A stretch of 64,000 nucleotides of DNA, from positions 20,796,427-20,860,426 of the forward strand of contig OX442315.1 in the NCBI GenBank assembly GCA_949358305.1, written 5' to 3'. Under the pieces are notes generated by a model, which was not told the DNA's origin, did not search any database, and saw only the letters and a program-made list of their open reading frames with translations. The position numbers were made by a program, and so were the translations under genes. Numbering within the stretch: the first letter of the stretch is position 1; each line of letters opens with the position of its first letter. Below are positions 23,449 through 36,747 of this stretch, piece after piece. Source of the stretch: Strigamia acuminata. Lineage: Eukaryota; Arthropoda; Chilopoda; Geophilomorpha; Linotaeniidae.

Positions 23449-24308
23449 ATGCCAAAAGCATCGCGTGCTTCGGTTATTCGTGCAGAGGCCAACGGTAAAT
23501 GAAAATATTCTAAAAATGTCGTTTCGTTTTTTAATTTTTTTATTCGAAATTTTCAGAGCCTGTTAAGCCGGCGACCATGTCGTTCGTAAGGAAAACTGAG
23601 AACGAGAACAACGTTCCTAAATTGGGTAAGACTTTATATCGTATTTGTATATTATATTCGATATAATTTCTGACATTTGATAATTTTTCAGCTCGAGTAA
23701 AATCTGGTCTAGCAACTGCGAAAGTTCCGAGAAAGGCCTTTACAGAATTACGAAACGTCAACATTCCGATTACAACCAAGGATAATATGAAAAGCGAGAA
23801 AACTTCTGTAAGAATTAACAAAAATAGTTTTTAATTGCTTTTACTCATATGGCTTTGTTGTTAGTTTGACGAGGCAGCCAATTTTGTCAAGTATCCATCC
23901 AACGCTGCAACAAATTTGGTCAAGTATCCATCCATAGAAAGCTTTCCAACCGTAATCGAAGACAGTATGTATAAATGATTTGATAAATGTGATTAATTAA
24001 AAAAAATATATATTACAGGTGACGACGAAATGCCATGTTTTGTCGACAGAGAAGAACGTCACGCCATCCGCCAACTCAAGAATATTTTTATACCTACTCT
24101 GAAACCTGCCTTTGACTATGACGATGACGAGCAGGAAGAAATTCCTTTAATTGGCGAACTTGTGGACATCGATACTTTGCGCCATTGGCTGGTAAGCATG
24201 CATGATAAATATTTGTATTTAATATTTAACATTTTTTTTTTAGAATTAAGATGTGATTCGTTGCTGATGTTTGATGATACCAAATATCCACTCGATTTTT
24301 CGTTTTGA
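23449..24308 (+). CDS. Putative securin-like (PTTG/anaphase inhibitor) protein
   Basis: Five exons (23449-23494, 23557-23625, 23692-23807, 23865-23964, 24019-24191) join in phase into 168 residues. After exon 5 a good donor (CTG/GTAAGC) leads, with the nearest acceptor, to an immediate stop (…HWLN). Reading through instead stays open to 24308 and adds 38 residues ending KYPLDFSF. The architecture resembles securins: a basic, disordered N-terminal half with a destruction-box-like VPRKAFTELRNVNIP, then a short spacer repeat (FVKYPSNAA / LVKYPSIES), and an acidic C-terminal half with FPTVIEDSDDEMPCF and IPLIGELVDID. Securins inhibit separase until anaphase. The sequence is too short and divergent to be sure; another small APC/C substrate such as a sororin-like protein is possible. 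Confidence 0.4.
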
Positions 24309-24439
24309 TTAATTAAACCCGAAAATGTTTATTCCATGTAATTAAATTTATTTCTTAATAAAAATACAATATTTAAAAGATTTGTTTCGTTTAATCTAAC
24401 TAAAATGAAATTATACAAAAAAAAATGATTGTAAAATAG

Positions 24440-26854
<2,415 letters not shown>

Positions 26855-26857
26855 TCA

Positions 26858-28569
26858 CCAACCATAGGCGGTCGGCATACGTGCCCAAAACTAATTTTAG
26901 CATTGACATTGCTGTTCAGTTTCTGTTGCTACACCATTTGCTCATATTCGCTAAACTAAAAACCTATTTTTATACATTCGGAACTCGACTAATTTTTAAT
27001 AAGCAATTATTTATGATTCGGATTCATATTTCAAGAGAAGAAACATTTCCTAATAAAAATAATTGATAGTAATAGTTATGTTAGGCTTGAAATTAGTCCT
27101 AATATTTGTTTACAGGGGTCGCTAGTTGTACGTGGGCTGCCGAGCGGTTTCTTAGCAATCCCATATGGCCATGTGGGGCAATTTATCGCCATGACAACCG
27201 CACTACCCACGGAAAACTATCCGAAATACCCCCATGAAATGATTAAATAAAAAAATTAGGACAAAGACCGAAAAAAAACCCAAAAAAATGTTAATCGATT
27301 TTTAATCTTGCACATTTCCTTTGGTTTATAACCGAAGAAAACATTTCCGCGAAGACCTTGGGCCTTTGACATAAGACCTTGAAGTTTTTACACGAATCTA
27401 AATTAGCAGTGTAAAATTTAATAAGATGTATTGGTTTTTATACAGGTGAATAAAAGAACACACGAGACTTTCTGTTTGGGTACTGTCTAATTTTGACAGA
27501 TATTGATTAATGTGACAGAAATATTAGTGCTGGCGACCCCACATCGCCAGGCAGGGGGAGAAACTCTCTTAATCCCCTCTTTTCATGATCGCAGGCCACT
27601 ATCAATATAAAATGGAGTCAATATTTTTATATAACAATAAATAATTTGGGTTATTTTGTTTTTTTTTCAGTTTTTTTTTCAATAAGGGACCTAAATTAGT
27701 TTGGTTCCGAACTGATAAACAAATGGTACAGTCGGAAATAAAGACGATCTTTGTTCTCCCAAATTGCCAATATCTGAAATTAAAAAATGGTTGGAAATTG
27801 AATCAAGATTTTTTTTTCTTCTTCGTCATTTTATCTCTCGTCCTCCCTACAGATGCAGTGAGGCAGGCGCGCGAAAGGGTTGAAGGGCTCCGTCGCCGTC
27901 AGTGGGTTGTTTATTGATCGAAACAACACTCTTTCACATTTTATTCTTTCGTTTCATTTTTATTTTTGTTATTTATTTCTGTGTTGTATATTTTTCTTTT
28001 CTGTTTTTTTAATAAGTTCTATATCCTTTATAATTTCCACATGCGCCATGTGACGTAAACACCACCTGGTATAAGGAAGAAAAGCTGTTGGGGGACCCGT
28101 ATCTGAACGAAAACCCAATTTGCTTTTCGCTTTCAATAAGGTCATTACACCAATTTTGTATGAAAAAAGACGAAAGAAAGCGATAAATTCGTGATTAATT
28201 AACAAAATCGTTTTCTAAAGTTTCTGAAACTCAAATTAGAAAATAAAGTATTTAAAAGTCATAATATTTGTCAAGAAAAAAAAATAAATCTTTTTTTCGA
28301 ATATAAAATAATATTTTTATTCATAATTCCATTTTTCATGTTGACTTTTCCATTTTTTTCCCAAGTACAACATGGTGACCTTTTATTTGGGAGAGAAAAC
28401 ATGTCGCCTCATCGACTAATCGATAAAATGAGGTTGCGCTAATAACAGCGCCAAAAAGAAAAAAAAAAAGAAAAAATGTTTCCCTCGTGTTTCCCTCGAT
28501 CGTCGTCATCTTTTTAGCTTCAAATTATGTGGTCCAGGTACTGCCATGACCCACCTGTTGGATCACGTT
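26858..28569. other. Intergenic region between R3HCC1 and E93
   Basis: 1.7 kb between divergent genes. It holds an LTR-like stretch at about 27079-27560, a pyrimidine-tract acceptor at 27851 followed by an open GC-rich segment to 27916 (possible 5' exon), and mostly AT-rich filler. No protein-coding gene could be supported. Confidence 0.5.
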
Positions 28570-28603
28570 ACGTCACGAGGGCATTTCCGGTTCCTCGTGA
28601 CGT
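28570..28603. promoter_or_regulatory. E93 proximal promoter palindrome with CRE and ETS-like core
   Basis: ACGTCACGAGG and its exact inverted copy CCTCGTGACGT flank a 12-bp centre containing TTCCGG. The right arm completes a TGACGTCA (28598-28605). It lies 22-55 bp upstream of the E93 ATG, so it probably sits at the transcription start or in the 5' leader. Confidence 0.55.
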
Positions 28604-28624
28604 CAAGGACGGGTAAAGTCGAAA

Positions 28625-31600
28625 ATGGCGGAGTGTGCTATCGCTCGCTGTGTCCAAGAACGACGCTCTTTCAAAAGAGAACTACAAAAATGGGGCAAGA
28701 ACGTATTATTTCTAGCAGGTAAGTCACAACTTCGATTAATAGAACAGGTGGCTATGCCACACCGTCTCGCTCGCGCCAGACAAAAACCCACAAACAAGTG
28801 TATGGCGGTCCAAGGTTTTGCTTCCCTCCCAAATTTTTCACTCGCTGCTCCCCACTCTTATCAGCCGCTCGCCTAATTCTCTCACCTTCGCTCTTTAGAT
28901 CGTGTCTCGATACTCTTGAAAAACTCTTTTTCACAGGTGTCAATTTATATTTAGCACGTACGACATTCTCGTCAACCATTCTGAGTTGATGGGGATTTAT
29001 TTTTTCCATTTATTTTTTGATTTATTTGATATTTTTTTAAAAATTCGTTGAGGGGGTTGCGGGGTGATAGGTGTATTTTACACAGGAATGATTAATCGAT
29101 TATCCAATGGTTAAAAATGAAAGAAATTGATGAATCAAAAGAATAGTTTGGGAATTTGTGTTGAATTAATGTCCTTGGGTGTTGGTGGGTTTAATTCCGT
29201 TTTTTATTTTTTTATCAAGGTAAAATTTCGAGTGTTCAGTTCATTGTCTTGTTGGGATGAAAGAGTTGAGAATGAGGTCAGTTGGTTGAAGAGAAAACCG
29301 TTCTATTTTTTCACTCTGATATTGAGTAGAAATTCTTTTTTCGGGTGTGGTGGTAGAAAGAAAATTTGAAAAAATAAATAAATATAAAAATAAAAAATGA
29401 AAATAAAATTGCTCAATTAATTACTATTGGATTGAATGTCATTTCATGTTTAATTTTTCCCCAACTCCATTTTTAATGACCGAATATAAAATACTTTTTA
29501 ATTGTTCCTCGCATTAAAATTATAAAAGCATGAAATTAAATATTTAAAAAACGAATATCCAAGTTATTAAAAGTGAAAAATATATTTTTTTAAAAATTGG
29601 GAAATTTTGCTATTCAATAAATTAAAAAAGAAAAAAAAGTGGGCGTTTTTTTTTTTCTTCTGTTTTTTTTTTTTTTTTATTATTCTCATGCACTATTGGC
29701 CACAATTTGTTTTGTCGACTCAGGAACAAGATTAGGGCAGTTAAGTCCAGTTAAAGTTCGTTCCATCCTCTTGCAGGTCCTCTTCTCCTCACATCATGCA
29801 CCGTAATTAATTTTTAATAACTCCGAAACGGAAAATCGGCCATTTTGGTTGTAAGCCCCTGAAAAATTCGAGGCTTGTGAAACCAATTTGATCTTTTACT
29901 ATTGTTTTTCGTTCGGCCTCTTCTGAGAAAGTGTCAGTCCATCCTGCTGTGGAGATGATTTATGGCCTCCTCACCCCTCCCATTTTGCTCGGTTGCCATG
30001 GCAACCGCAGCGTGGCTTCCTGGAAGTTGTGGCCTACCCTCCTTTCTCCATTCCCGCCCCATGGCTCTTGTTGAGCTGGGTAGTGACCCTGCCAGGGGCA
30101 GCAGCTACTTTACCCTACAGGAAGGACCACTTCCGAACCCAAGGGTGACTCGGCTGCGAGTCGATTCCATATTTTTCTCTTTCGCCCTCAAAATCTGCCA
30201 AAAAATTATTTTCCATTTCCGCTCTTTTCACGCGTTGCACCTGAAATCAAATGAAATGCAATGCCAAATTTCGCCCCTTTTCGTTTTATCGCGGAAAAGC
30301 TGATAAGTCTTTATCCGACAAATATTTTTATTATTTTATTATTTAGGGAAAAAAAGTGTAACATTTAATTTGTCGTGTTGGCTGTTTCCATGGTAACCAA
30401 TGTTGTTAAAACGTTTCCCGTCGATGATTTGGCAACCATAGTGACATGACAGTCCATTTTTTTTAACACAAATAAAAAATATGCCGCTTTTAATAGAAAT
30501 TTTTCAATTTTTTCCTTAATGTTATTTACATTTTTGGTTTCCTGGAAAATTCCAAATTTGTTTCATGTCGGGGAAGCGTAAAATTGGCGAAATAAAATAA
30601 AAATATATATATAGGCCTATATATAAATAAACGAAATTGATACAGTGCACCTGTTGCTTTTTCCGGTATCTTTGAATGGGAATTTTTATTAGATTAATTA
30701 ATTAATTAATTGATTAATGGAAAATGTTAAAAGTGATAGAAATTGACTGGTGGATATTCGGCAGGTTTGGAACGGGTAGCGGAAGAGTTAGTTGGACAAG
30801 ACAAATGGAAGCGACTGATGGAGCCAATAAAAGGTAACAATTTGACGATTGTAATTGGAGGTTTGTGGCTAGCTAATTTGATGTTAATTTAATAGATGTG
30901 GAAGGCAAAATGTGCGTGGACTGGGAACCAGATGACACTTGTTGTTTTTGCAATTCTCGGAAACAATTACCACCAGTAAGTATTCAAGTTTGTATGAAAT
31001 GAGCGATGACGTATTGCACAATCGAATAATGAGCCGCTATTGTTTTCCTCCGTGCTGGTGGGGTGGTAGCAGACGAGGAAAACCGTCATGGTGCATGAAA
31101 GTATTGTGTGGGTGTTTAGTTTTGCCAGATAACATCAATGAGCTACATTTTTATGGCTGGTTGAGTAAATTGTTTGGAAATGCATCTTGAGTGCATGTCG
31201 GATTTTTAATAAATTTCTCCTTTTTTGTTTATTTATTTATTTTTAATTATTTATTTATTGTTTTTATTTTAGGACCCTGCCAAAGGCATTTGTTCAATAG
31301 ATAGCCTTGGACTAAATAACGAAATAAATGAAAGTGATGGCAATCTATCTGAAAGTAAGTTGTATTTTTGGATGAGGTTTGTTTTGAGGGAATTGCGGAA
31401 ATATTTTGGTTCCTTTCACTTTGTTGTATGAATAGGGTGCATAGAGGTCTTTGACCTGGCCAAATATATGGATTGTGACCTCATTTTGGTTGTTTTTTTA
31501 AATAAATAAATAAAAAAAAAAAAAAAAAAAGTATATGGTGATTATTTTTGCCCACTTGCACCTTTCTTCAAGTGTAGTAAAGCAATGAATTAGGAACAGG

Positions 31601-34267
31601 GAAATTTTTTTTTTTTTAATATGAAGTCACGGTTGAAGGAGGTTTTTATTGTGTTTTTGGCGTATTGGGTTTTATTTCCTCAATTAAAACAGATTTTATT
31701 TTGGATGGTTTAAATTAATTGTGTAATTTTTGTTCTTGTTTGTACATTTGGAATTTGAATTTACAAACAAATTTTGGAAATGTTGATATTTAGATTTTTT
31801 AAAAATGGTATTACGAGCTAATTACGGTTTATTTTTTTTGTCCTACATAGAGAAATATTGTTATAAAAGATTTTGATGCTGGAAACCAAGATGGCTTCTT
31901 TTTGGTAGTGTATCACTGGTTTTTATTTTTCTCTGCATCAAGAGTATTTGGAGTGGCAATTTGCGTTTAATAGCATGAACGTGTAATTAAAACGTGTCTT
32001 AAATGACGAAATTATTTAACCTTAGCTGCACGATCAAGTGAAATGAGAAAAAGACGGGAATTGTAAAACAGACTAACATGATCGATTTTAATTTAATTTA
32101 ATTAACTTAGTTTTCACGTGTTCTCGGAAGAGTTGTGACTAATTTTGTTTGTCTGAACTGAATTAATGAATGTTTTTTAATATTTCGATTTGAATGAATT
32201 AATTGTAATTGGTAATTTTGTTTCAGGTATATTTTACAACAGTCCATTCTTGCCTTGGTACTTCAGGGAAGGCAATGCAAGTCCATCGCCTGCACCTGAT
32301 GAGCCCCTCGATTTGAGCATGGGTTCAAAATCAGCTACAATTGGATCGTGTGCTGCTTCGCCGCACTCACCATCTATCGATAACGACGCCTCAACCACTG
32401 TCCTTAAAGTGCCTCAAATTCCCACAAAGACAGGGTAAGAATAAAAGTTTGAAATGTAAAATTGGCAATGAGAAAAGGAGTAAAACGTTGTTGAATGTTA
32501 ATTTTTAGAATAAAAAAACGCTTCGAGGCAAGTGGCTGCAAGAAATCGTACACGGAGGATGAACTGCAGGCCGCTCTGCGTGATATTCAGAGCGGCAAAC
32601 TGGGAACACGGCGCGCCGCCGTCATCTACGGCATTCCTCGTTCCACACTTCGCAACAAAGTGTACAAAATGGCCTTGGAACGGGACGCTAACGGAGCGCC
32701 CAGTATTAGAGTCTCAGACAGGAGCCGCAAGGAGTCACACGGTGCGAGTGCGAGTCGTGGTAACGGTGCTTTAGATTGCAGTGCTACGGCATCGGCGAGC
32801 GAATCCCTCAGACAGCTGCTCAGGAACAGGATGGCCGACAAGGCAGCCGAAGTGAACGCAAAGGTCGGGGAGGGCGAAGGTGATAAAGCGAACGCTTCGC
32901 CGCAGCAGGACTACGGGCAGGCGCTGGGCCCGCTTCTCACGCAGGTGTTGGCCAACGTGCACGAATTGGCCTTGTCCAAATTCCGTTCGGGAAGTGCAAT
33001 TTCGAGCGCAATGAATGCATCATCCACTGACGATTTGTGCTTGCCTCTGCTTCCGGATTTGATTCGCCGCCTGGTCGAGGAGCGTTTCGAGGAGGAGCGC
33101 GAAACGATGAGTTCGAGCGCGAGTTCGAAGAAGAGCAAGTGCAACAGCAACAGCCGTAGCGAGGAGCAGACGAATAGCAGCAACACTTCAAATGTGATAT
33201 TGAAAATTCCGTCCTACAAACCCATGAAAAATGTAAACGAGGGGACGACAATAAGTAGTAATTGTAGCAACGGTAGTAGCAGTAGTAGCAACGGGAACGG
33301 AAGCAGTGGCGCTAGTCATACAAACTCAGGAAACCATTCAGCCGGAAAAGGCATCGGTGTGTCCCTACGCGAGATCATCGCCAAAAGCATTAGCCAGCGA
33401 GCAGCAACAGCCAATCGGAGCTCGGACAACGAAAAGCTGAATCCGATGACTGAGCTGCTGAACGGCAGCTCCGACAGCAGCAATCAAGAGGAGCCTCCGT
33501 CGAAGAGGTGGAAAAACCCCCCGCAAAACAAAAACTCCAATATAAATACGACACAGGGTGCCAAGGCCGAGAAAAGGACGAGGCCCAAGAGAGGGCGCTA
33601 TCGGAACTACGACAGGGATAATCTTGCGGAGGCGGTACGGGCGGTGCAGCGTGGCGAAATGAGTGTCCACCGAGCTGGCAGTTATTACGGAGTGCCGCAT
33701 TCGACCCTCGAATACAAAGTGAAAGAACGGCATTTACTCAGACCTCGAAAACGAGATGTTAAGATTCACAAAGAAACTAGTGCTGGTGGTGAGAGCAAAC
33801 CCAACGGTACCACCAACGGGGTTCAGAACGGAAAAACCAATAATAACAACAACAACAACAACAACAACAGTAACAATAATAACAATAATAATAGTAATAG
33901 CAACAACAACAACAACAGCAGCAGCGCTTTGGCGACTGCGGAACAGAAACTTTCGTCGTTGGCATCGGCCGCCGGGTTGAGTGGTTTGTCTTTTCCGGCT
34001 CACATTCCCATTTGGCAAAGTTCGCCGTTTTTCTCATTGGATTTCAACCAGTTTAGTCCGAATCATTTTTTTGCGTCGCAAATGATGAGAAAGTTGCAGG
34101 AGGACGCATTGATGAATGCGGATAAGACTTGCTCGTCGTCGAGCAACAAAGAGGGAATGTCTCTCCTCAACAGCATCATCAGGGCAAGCGTGCAGAACAA
34201 TGACACTTCTTCGTCGAAAAAGGCGGCCGTGGACAAAACGAAAGACAGCCCAACGTCCAGTGATTGA
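28625..34267 (+). CDS. E93: E93/Mblk-1 (LCOR family) pipsqueak-type transcription factor
   Basis: Six exons (28625-28718, 30765-30833, 30896-30975, 31273-31354, 32227-32434, 32509-34267) join in phase into 763 residues. The N-terminus MAECAIARCVQERRSFKREL, then LERVAEELVGQDKWKRLMEP and a Cys-rich DTCCFCNSRKQLPP, are the conserved LCOR/E93 head. PDEPLDLSMGS is a CtBP-binding motif. There are two pipsqueak helix-turn-helix domains: one at the start of exon 6 (SYTEDELQAALRDIQSGKLG … YGIPRSTLRNKVYK) and one at about residues 540-590 (NYDRDNLAEAVRAVQRGEMS … YGVPHSTLEYKVKERH). Long Ser/Asn-rich linkers and a poly-Asn run follow. In insects E93 is the ecdysone-induced factor that specifies adult metamorphosis. 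Start choice is secure because the head is conserved; intron 1 is 2 kb. Confidence 0.95.
29992..30005. promoter_or_regulatory. Palindromic X-box (RFX site) in E93 intron 1
   Basis: GTTGCCATGGCAAC is a perfect 14-bp palindrome that fits the RFX X-box consensus. It sits in an unusually GC-rich island (about 29930-30160) of intron 1. Confidence 0.55.
30006..30764 (+). other. Rest of E93 intron 1
   Basis: A continuation of the GC-rich island to about 30160, then AT-rich intron sequence to the acceptor at 30764. An open plus-strand frame at 29962-30303 has no splice signals at its ends and no recognised motif, so it is not called as an exon. Confidence 0.5.
30384..30397. promoter_or_regulatory. 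Second X-box in E93 intron 1
   Basis: GTTTCCATGGTAAC matches the X-box consensus and lies 392 bp after the first one. Confidence 0.5.
31355..32226 (+). other. E93 intron between exons 4 and 5
   Basis: 872 bp of AT-rich intron with a long A run near 31510-31530. No exon or other feature was seen. Confidence 0.6.
33838..33925 (+). repeat. AAC/AAT trinucleotide array coding poly-Asn in E93
   Basis: An AAC/AAT-rich array encodes about 25 Asn with a few Ser near the C-terminal third of E93. It is the kind of repeat that varies in length between alleles. Confidence 0.85.
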
Positions 34268-36747
34268 CGTCTGTTGATGGGGTGAAGGATTGGCGAATTT
34301 TTTTTAATCAGGGAAGTACATTTTTATCGATCTTGACTGACGATATTGGCAATTTATTTCAAGTGCTCTCACGAATTTAGCTATTGACTGGGAATTACGA
34401 GTGTATACCAGATGAACTAGTTGAAATGGCTCCGAGAGCGCAGTATTCATCCCGTTAATTCGTTTCTTACCGTGAAAAATCATGATAATATAAGTGTAAT
34501 CTAATTACAGAGAGACTGCAATCTGTCTGTATGCATTTGTCTACAAGATGTGGAACTTATTTGAATTTTTAAATGTACAAAAGGGACCAAAATTATTTCT
34601 TTACATTGTTTATATCTAAATTATTATATATACATATATATATATGTGCATTTTCTTTTATATTGGCATATTTTCTTTTTTTTTTTTTAAAGAAAAATAT
34701 TTAAAAATATTTAAAAATCATGTAAGAGAAAGAAAGAAAAGAAAAAAACAACGGACAAATGAGTTTTTCGAAAGATAAGAGGCCTTAATAATTCCACATC
34801 TTGATAAATATATTTTAGGCTGTTGCGTATTATTCTTGTCATAATTCCAGTCTTGCTTTGCAATCAGTTTTAATTTAGTGTGGTGAAGATGTGAAGTGTG
34901 CAATGAACAGGGTTTCACTTTCTTGCAAAGAAACAAAACAAAATTTGGAGTATATTTAAATATATATATATATAAATATATATACATACATATATATATA
35001 TTTAGTGTTTCTACTTGGACATGAGTAGATGTTAATGCCTCTATTTTAACATAAATAACTAAAGAAAAAAAAAGTCTGATTTTTACAAGTGCACCTTTAC
35101 AATACGAAAAGTGATGTGATTTATATTTTTTGTAAAAAGAAACCGATGTCTCAAGACTGTGTTTTTTCTCTTAATTTTAGAATGTTTGTACGTAGTTTCT
35201 AGTATTTTTTCCCTTCGTGTTTTCCGTGGTGATGGATTTGCTTCGTGGATAACGATTAATGGAATAATTGTCTTAGTCGGTGGCAAAACTGTGTCATTGG
35301 TGTTAAATTGTCATTGCTATGCTGTGAAAGTGGTGGTACTTACATTTCTTTTTTTTCTTCTTTTTTTTTTCACTTAGGGTTTTAGTGCCTGATTGCTAGT
35401 GCATTTCTTCTGCGTTGTCCATTCAAATTAGTATACGATTAATTCTTTTTTCTTCCAAAGATTTATTACAGTCTACTTTGTCTTTTGTTTTTTAAATTAG
35501 TCTTAACCTGTGATAATTTTTTGTAGTTTGGAACATGTCCTGACGATAAAGTTGTTAATTAAGTTAACGACGTTATTTACAGTATTTTATTTGAAAGAGT
35601 TTGCGAAGATTTTCGGTCAAAAGTGCAAAGAAATTGTACTTATAATGCATTTTTTGGCCATTTTTTGGCAACTCTTATTATATCGTGTGGGCTAGTGTGC
35701 AATTTTGTTTTTATAACAATATTTTTAGACCATTGACACAGATTTGCCTGCTTTTTTTCTTCTTTTTCTGTTTTTATAAAAAAAAAAAGGTGACATTCCA
35801 CAGTCAGTGCTATATTTTTGCGGGTGAAACTGATCTCAAGAAAAACAAAAACAACAAAAAAAAAATACAAAAAAATACAAAAACGTAATTCATTTGTTTT
35901 CTTTTGTGGCATAATTTTATTGTTTAAAGTTTCTTTTTTTTTCTTTATTTTTTTTTTTAATATATATAATTATCATTTATAATTTTGTTTTCTTTTTTGT
36001 TAATTTTTTGAAACACCAAAGTTGTCGCTATAATATATGTTTGTTTTTTCTGTCCAGAGTTTTTATAATAGTTTAATCTTAATAATTTTTATTATTATCC
36101 AGAAAAATCTCTGAGGAGATTTTAATCATGAATTACTGGCGTCACCATCCGATAATAGAAAACATTGCAGCGTTTAATTTAATGAACCTTAGAAATGTTT
36201 TCAAAATTATTTTTATTACTAAGTACGTTAAATGTGTTCTAACTCCGAATACGTAAAACTGAATAGAATTAGAAACAACATCAAAGCAAAATTTTTATTT
36301 TTGCTTCGAAGGACTTGTTTGTTTTCTTCAGTAGTATCTTTGGATTTAAAAAAAAAAAACTCTTTTGCACTAACCGGACAATTGTATGTTCTAATCTCAC
36401 GAATCAAAGTAAAACTTTAAACATTCCAGACATACATTCCTTTGATGGTAAAGACGGAGCGGAGCAAATCACACGAGACGAAAATAAATGATTTGCTTCA
36501 TTCCATGCAATGTCTTTACTGATATGGTAGTGGCGTTCATGGTAATTCAAATATAATTGAATGATGTAGTGGTGATGAAAGGCCAATTTTTGTTACACTA
36601 TTGTTGTCGAGTTTGTTTTTAATTTTTGATTGGTAAGTGTATTTTCTGGATGTATATTTATATTGTGACTTTGGAATAAATATTTATTGAAAGTCCATTT
36701 ATACAGGAAGAATTTTCTCATGATTATAATCACAACTCGTCAGTCAC
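34268..36747 (+). other. Long E93 3' UTR and convergent junction with NCAPH
   Basis: 2.4 kb of very AT-rich sequence between the E93 stop and the NCAPH stop. It has TA-rich dinucleotide stretches at about 34621-34647 and 34963-35002. Long 3' UTRs are usual for E93 and suggest post-transcriptional control. No other gene was found. Confidence 0.6.
36675..36680 (+). terminator. Probable distal polyadenylation signal of E93
   Basis: AATAAA about 70 bp before the NCAPH stop codon. It is the last strong plus-strand signal before the convergent gene. Confidence 0.45.

Noticed and set aside
27723-27917. Frame ending in an Arg-rich stretch upstream of E93
   Set aside because: An acceptor-like CTCCCTACAG precedes it, but the piece has no donor and does not join E93 in phase; at most a 5' UTR exon.
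29962-30303. 113-codon open frame in E93 intron 1
   Set aside because: GC-rich composition explains it; no flanking splice sites in phase and no recognised domain.
33734-34037. Minus-strand and plus-strand frames rich in Thr, Val, Cys or Tyr
   Set aside because: They are alternative-frame readings of the AAC/AAT array that codes poly-Asn in E93.
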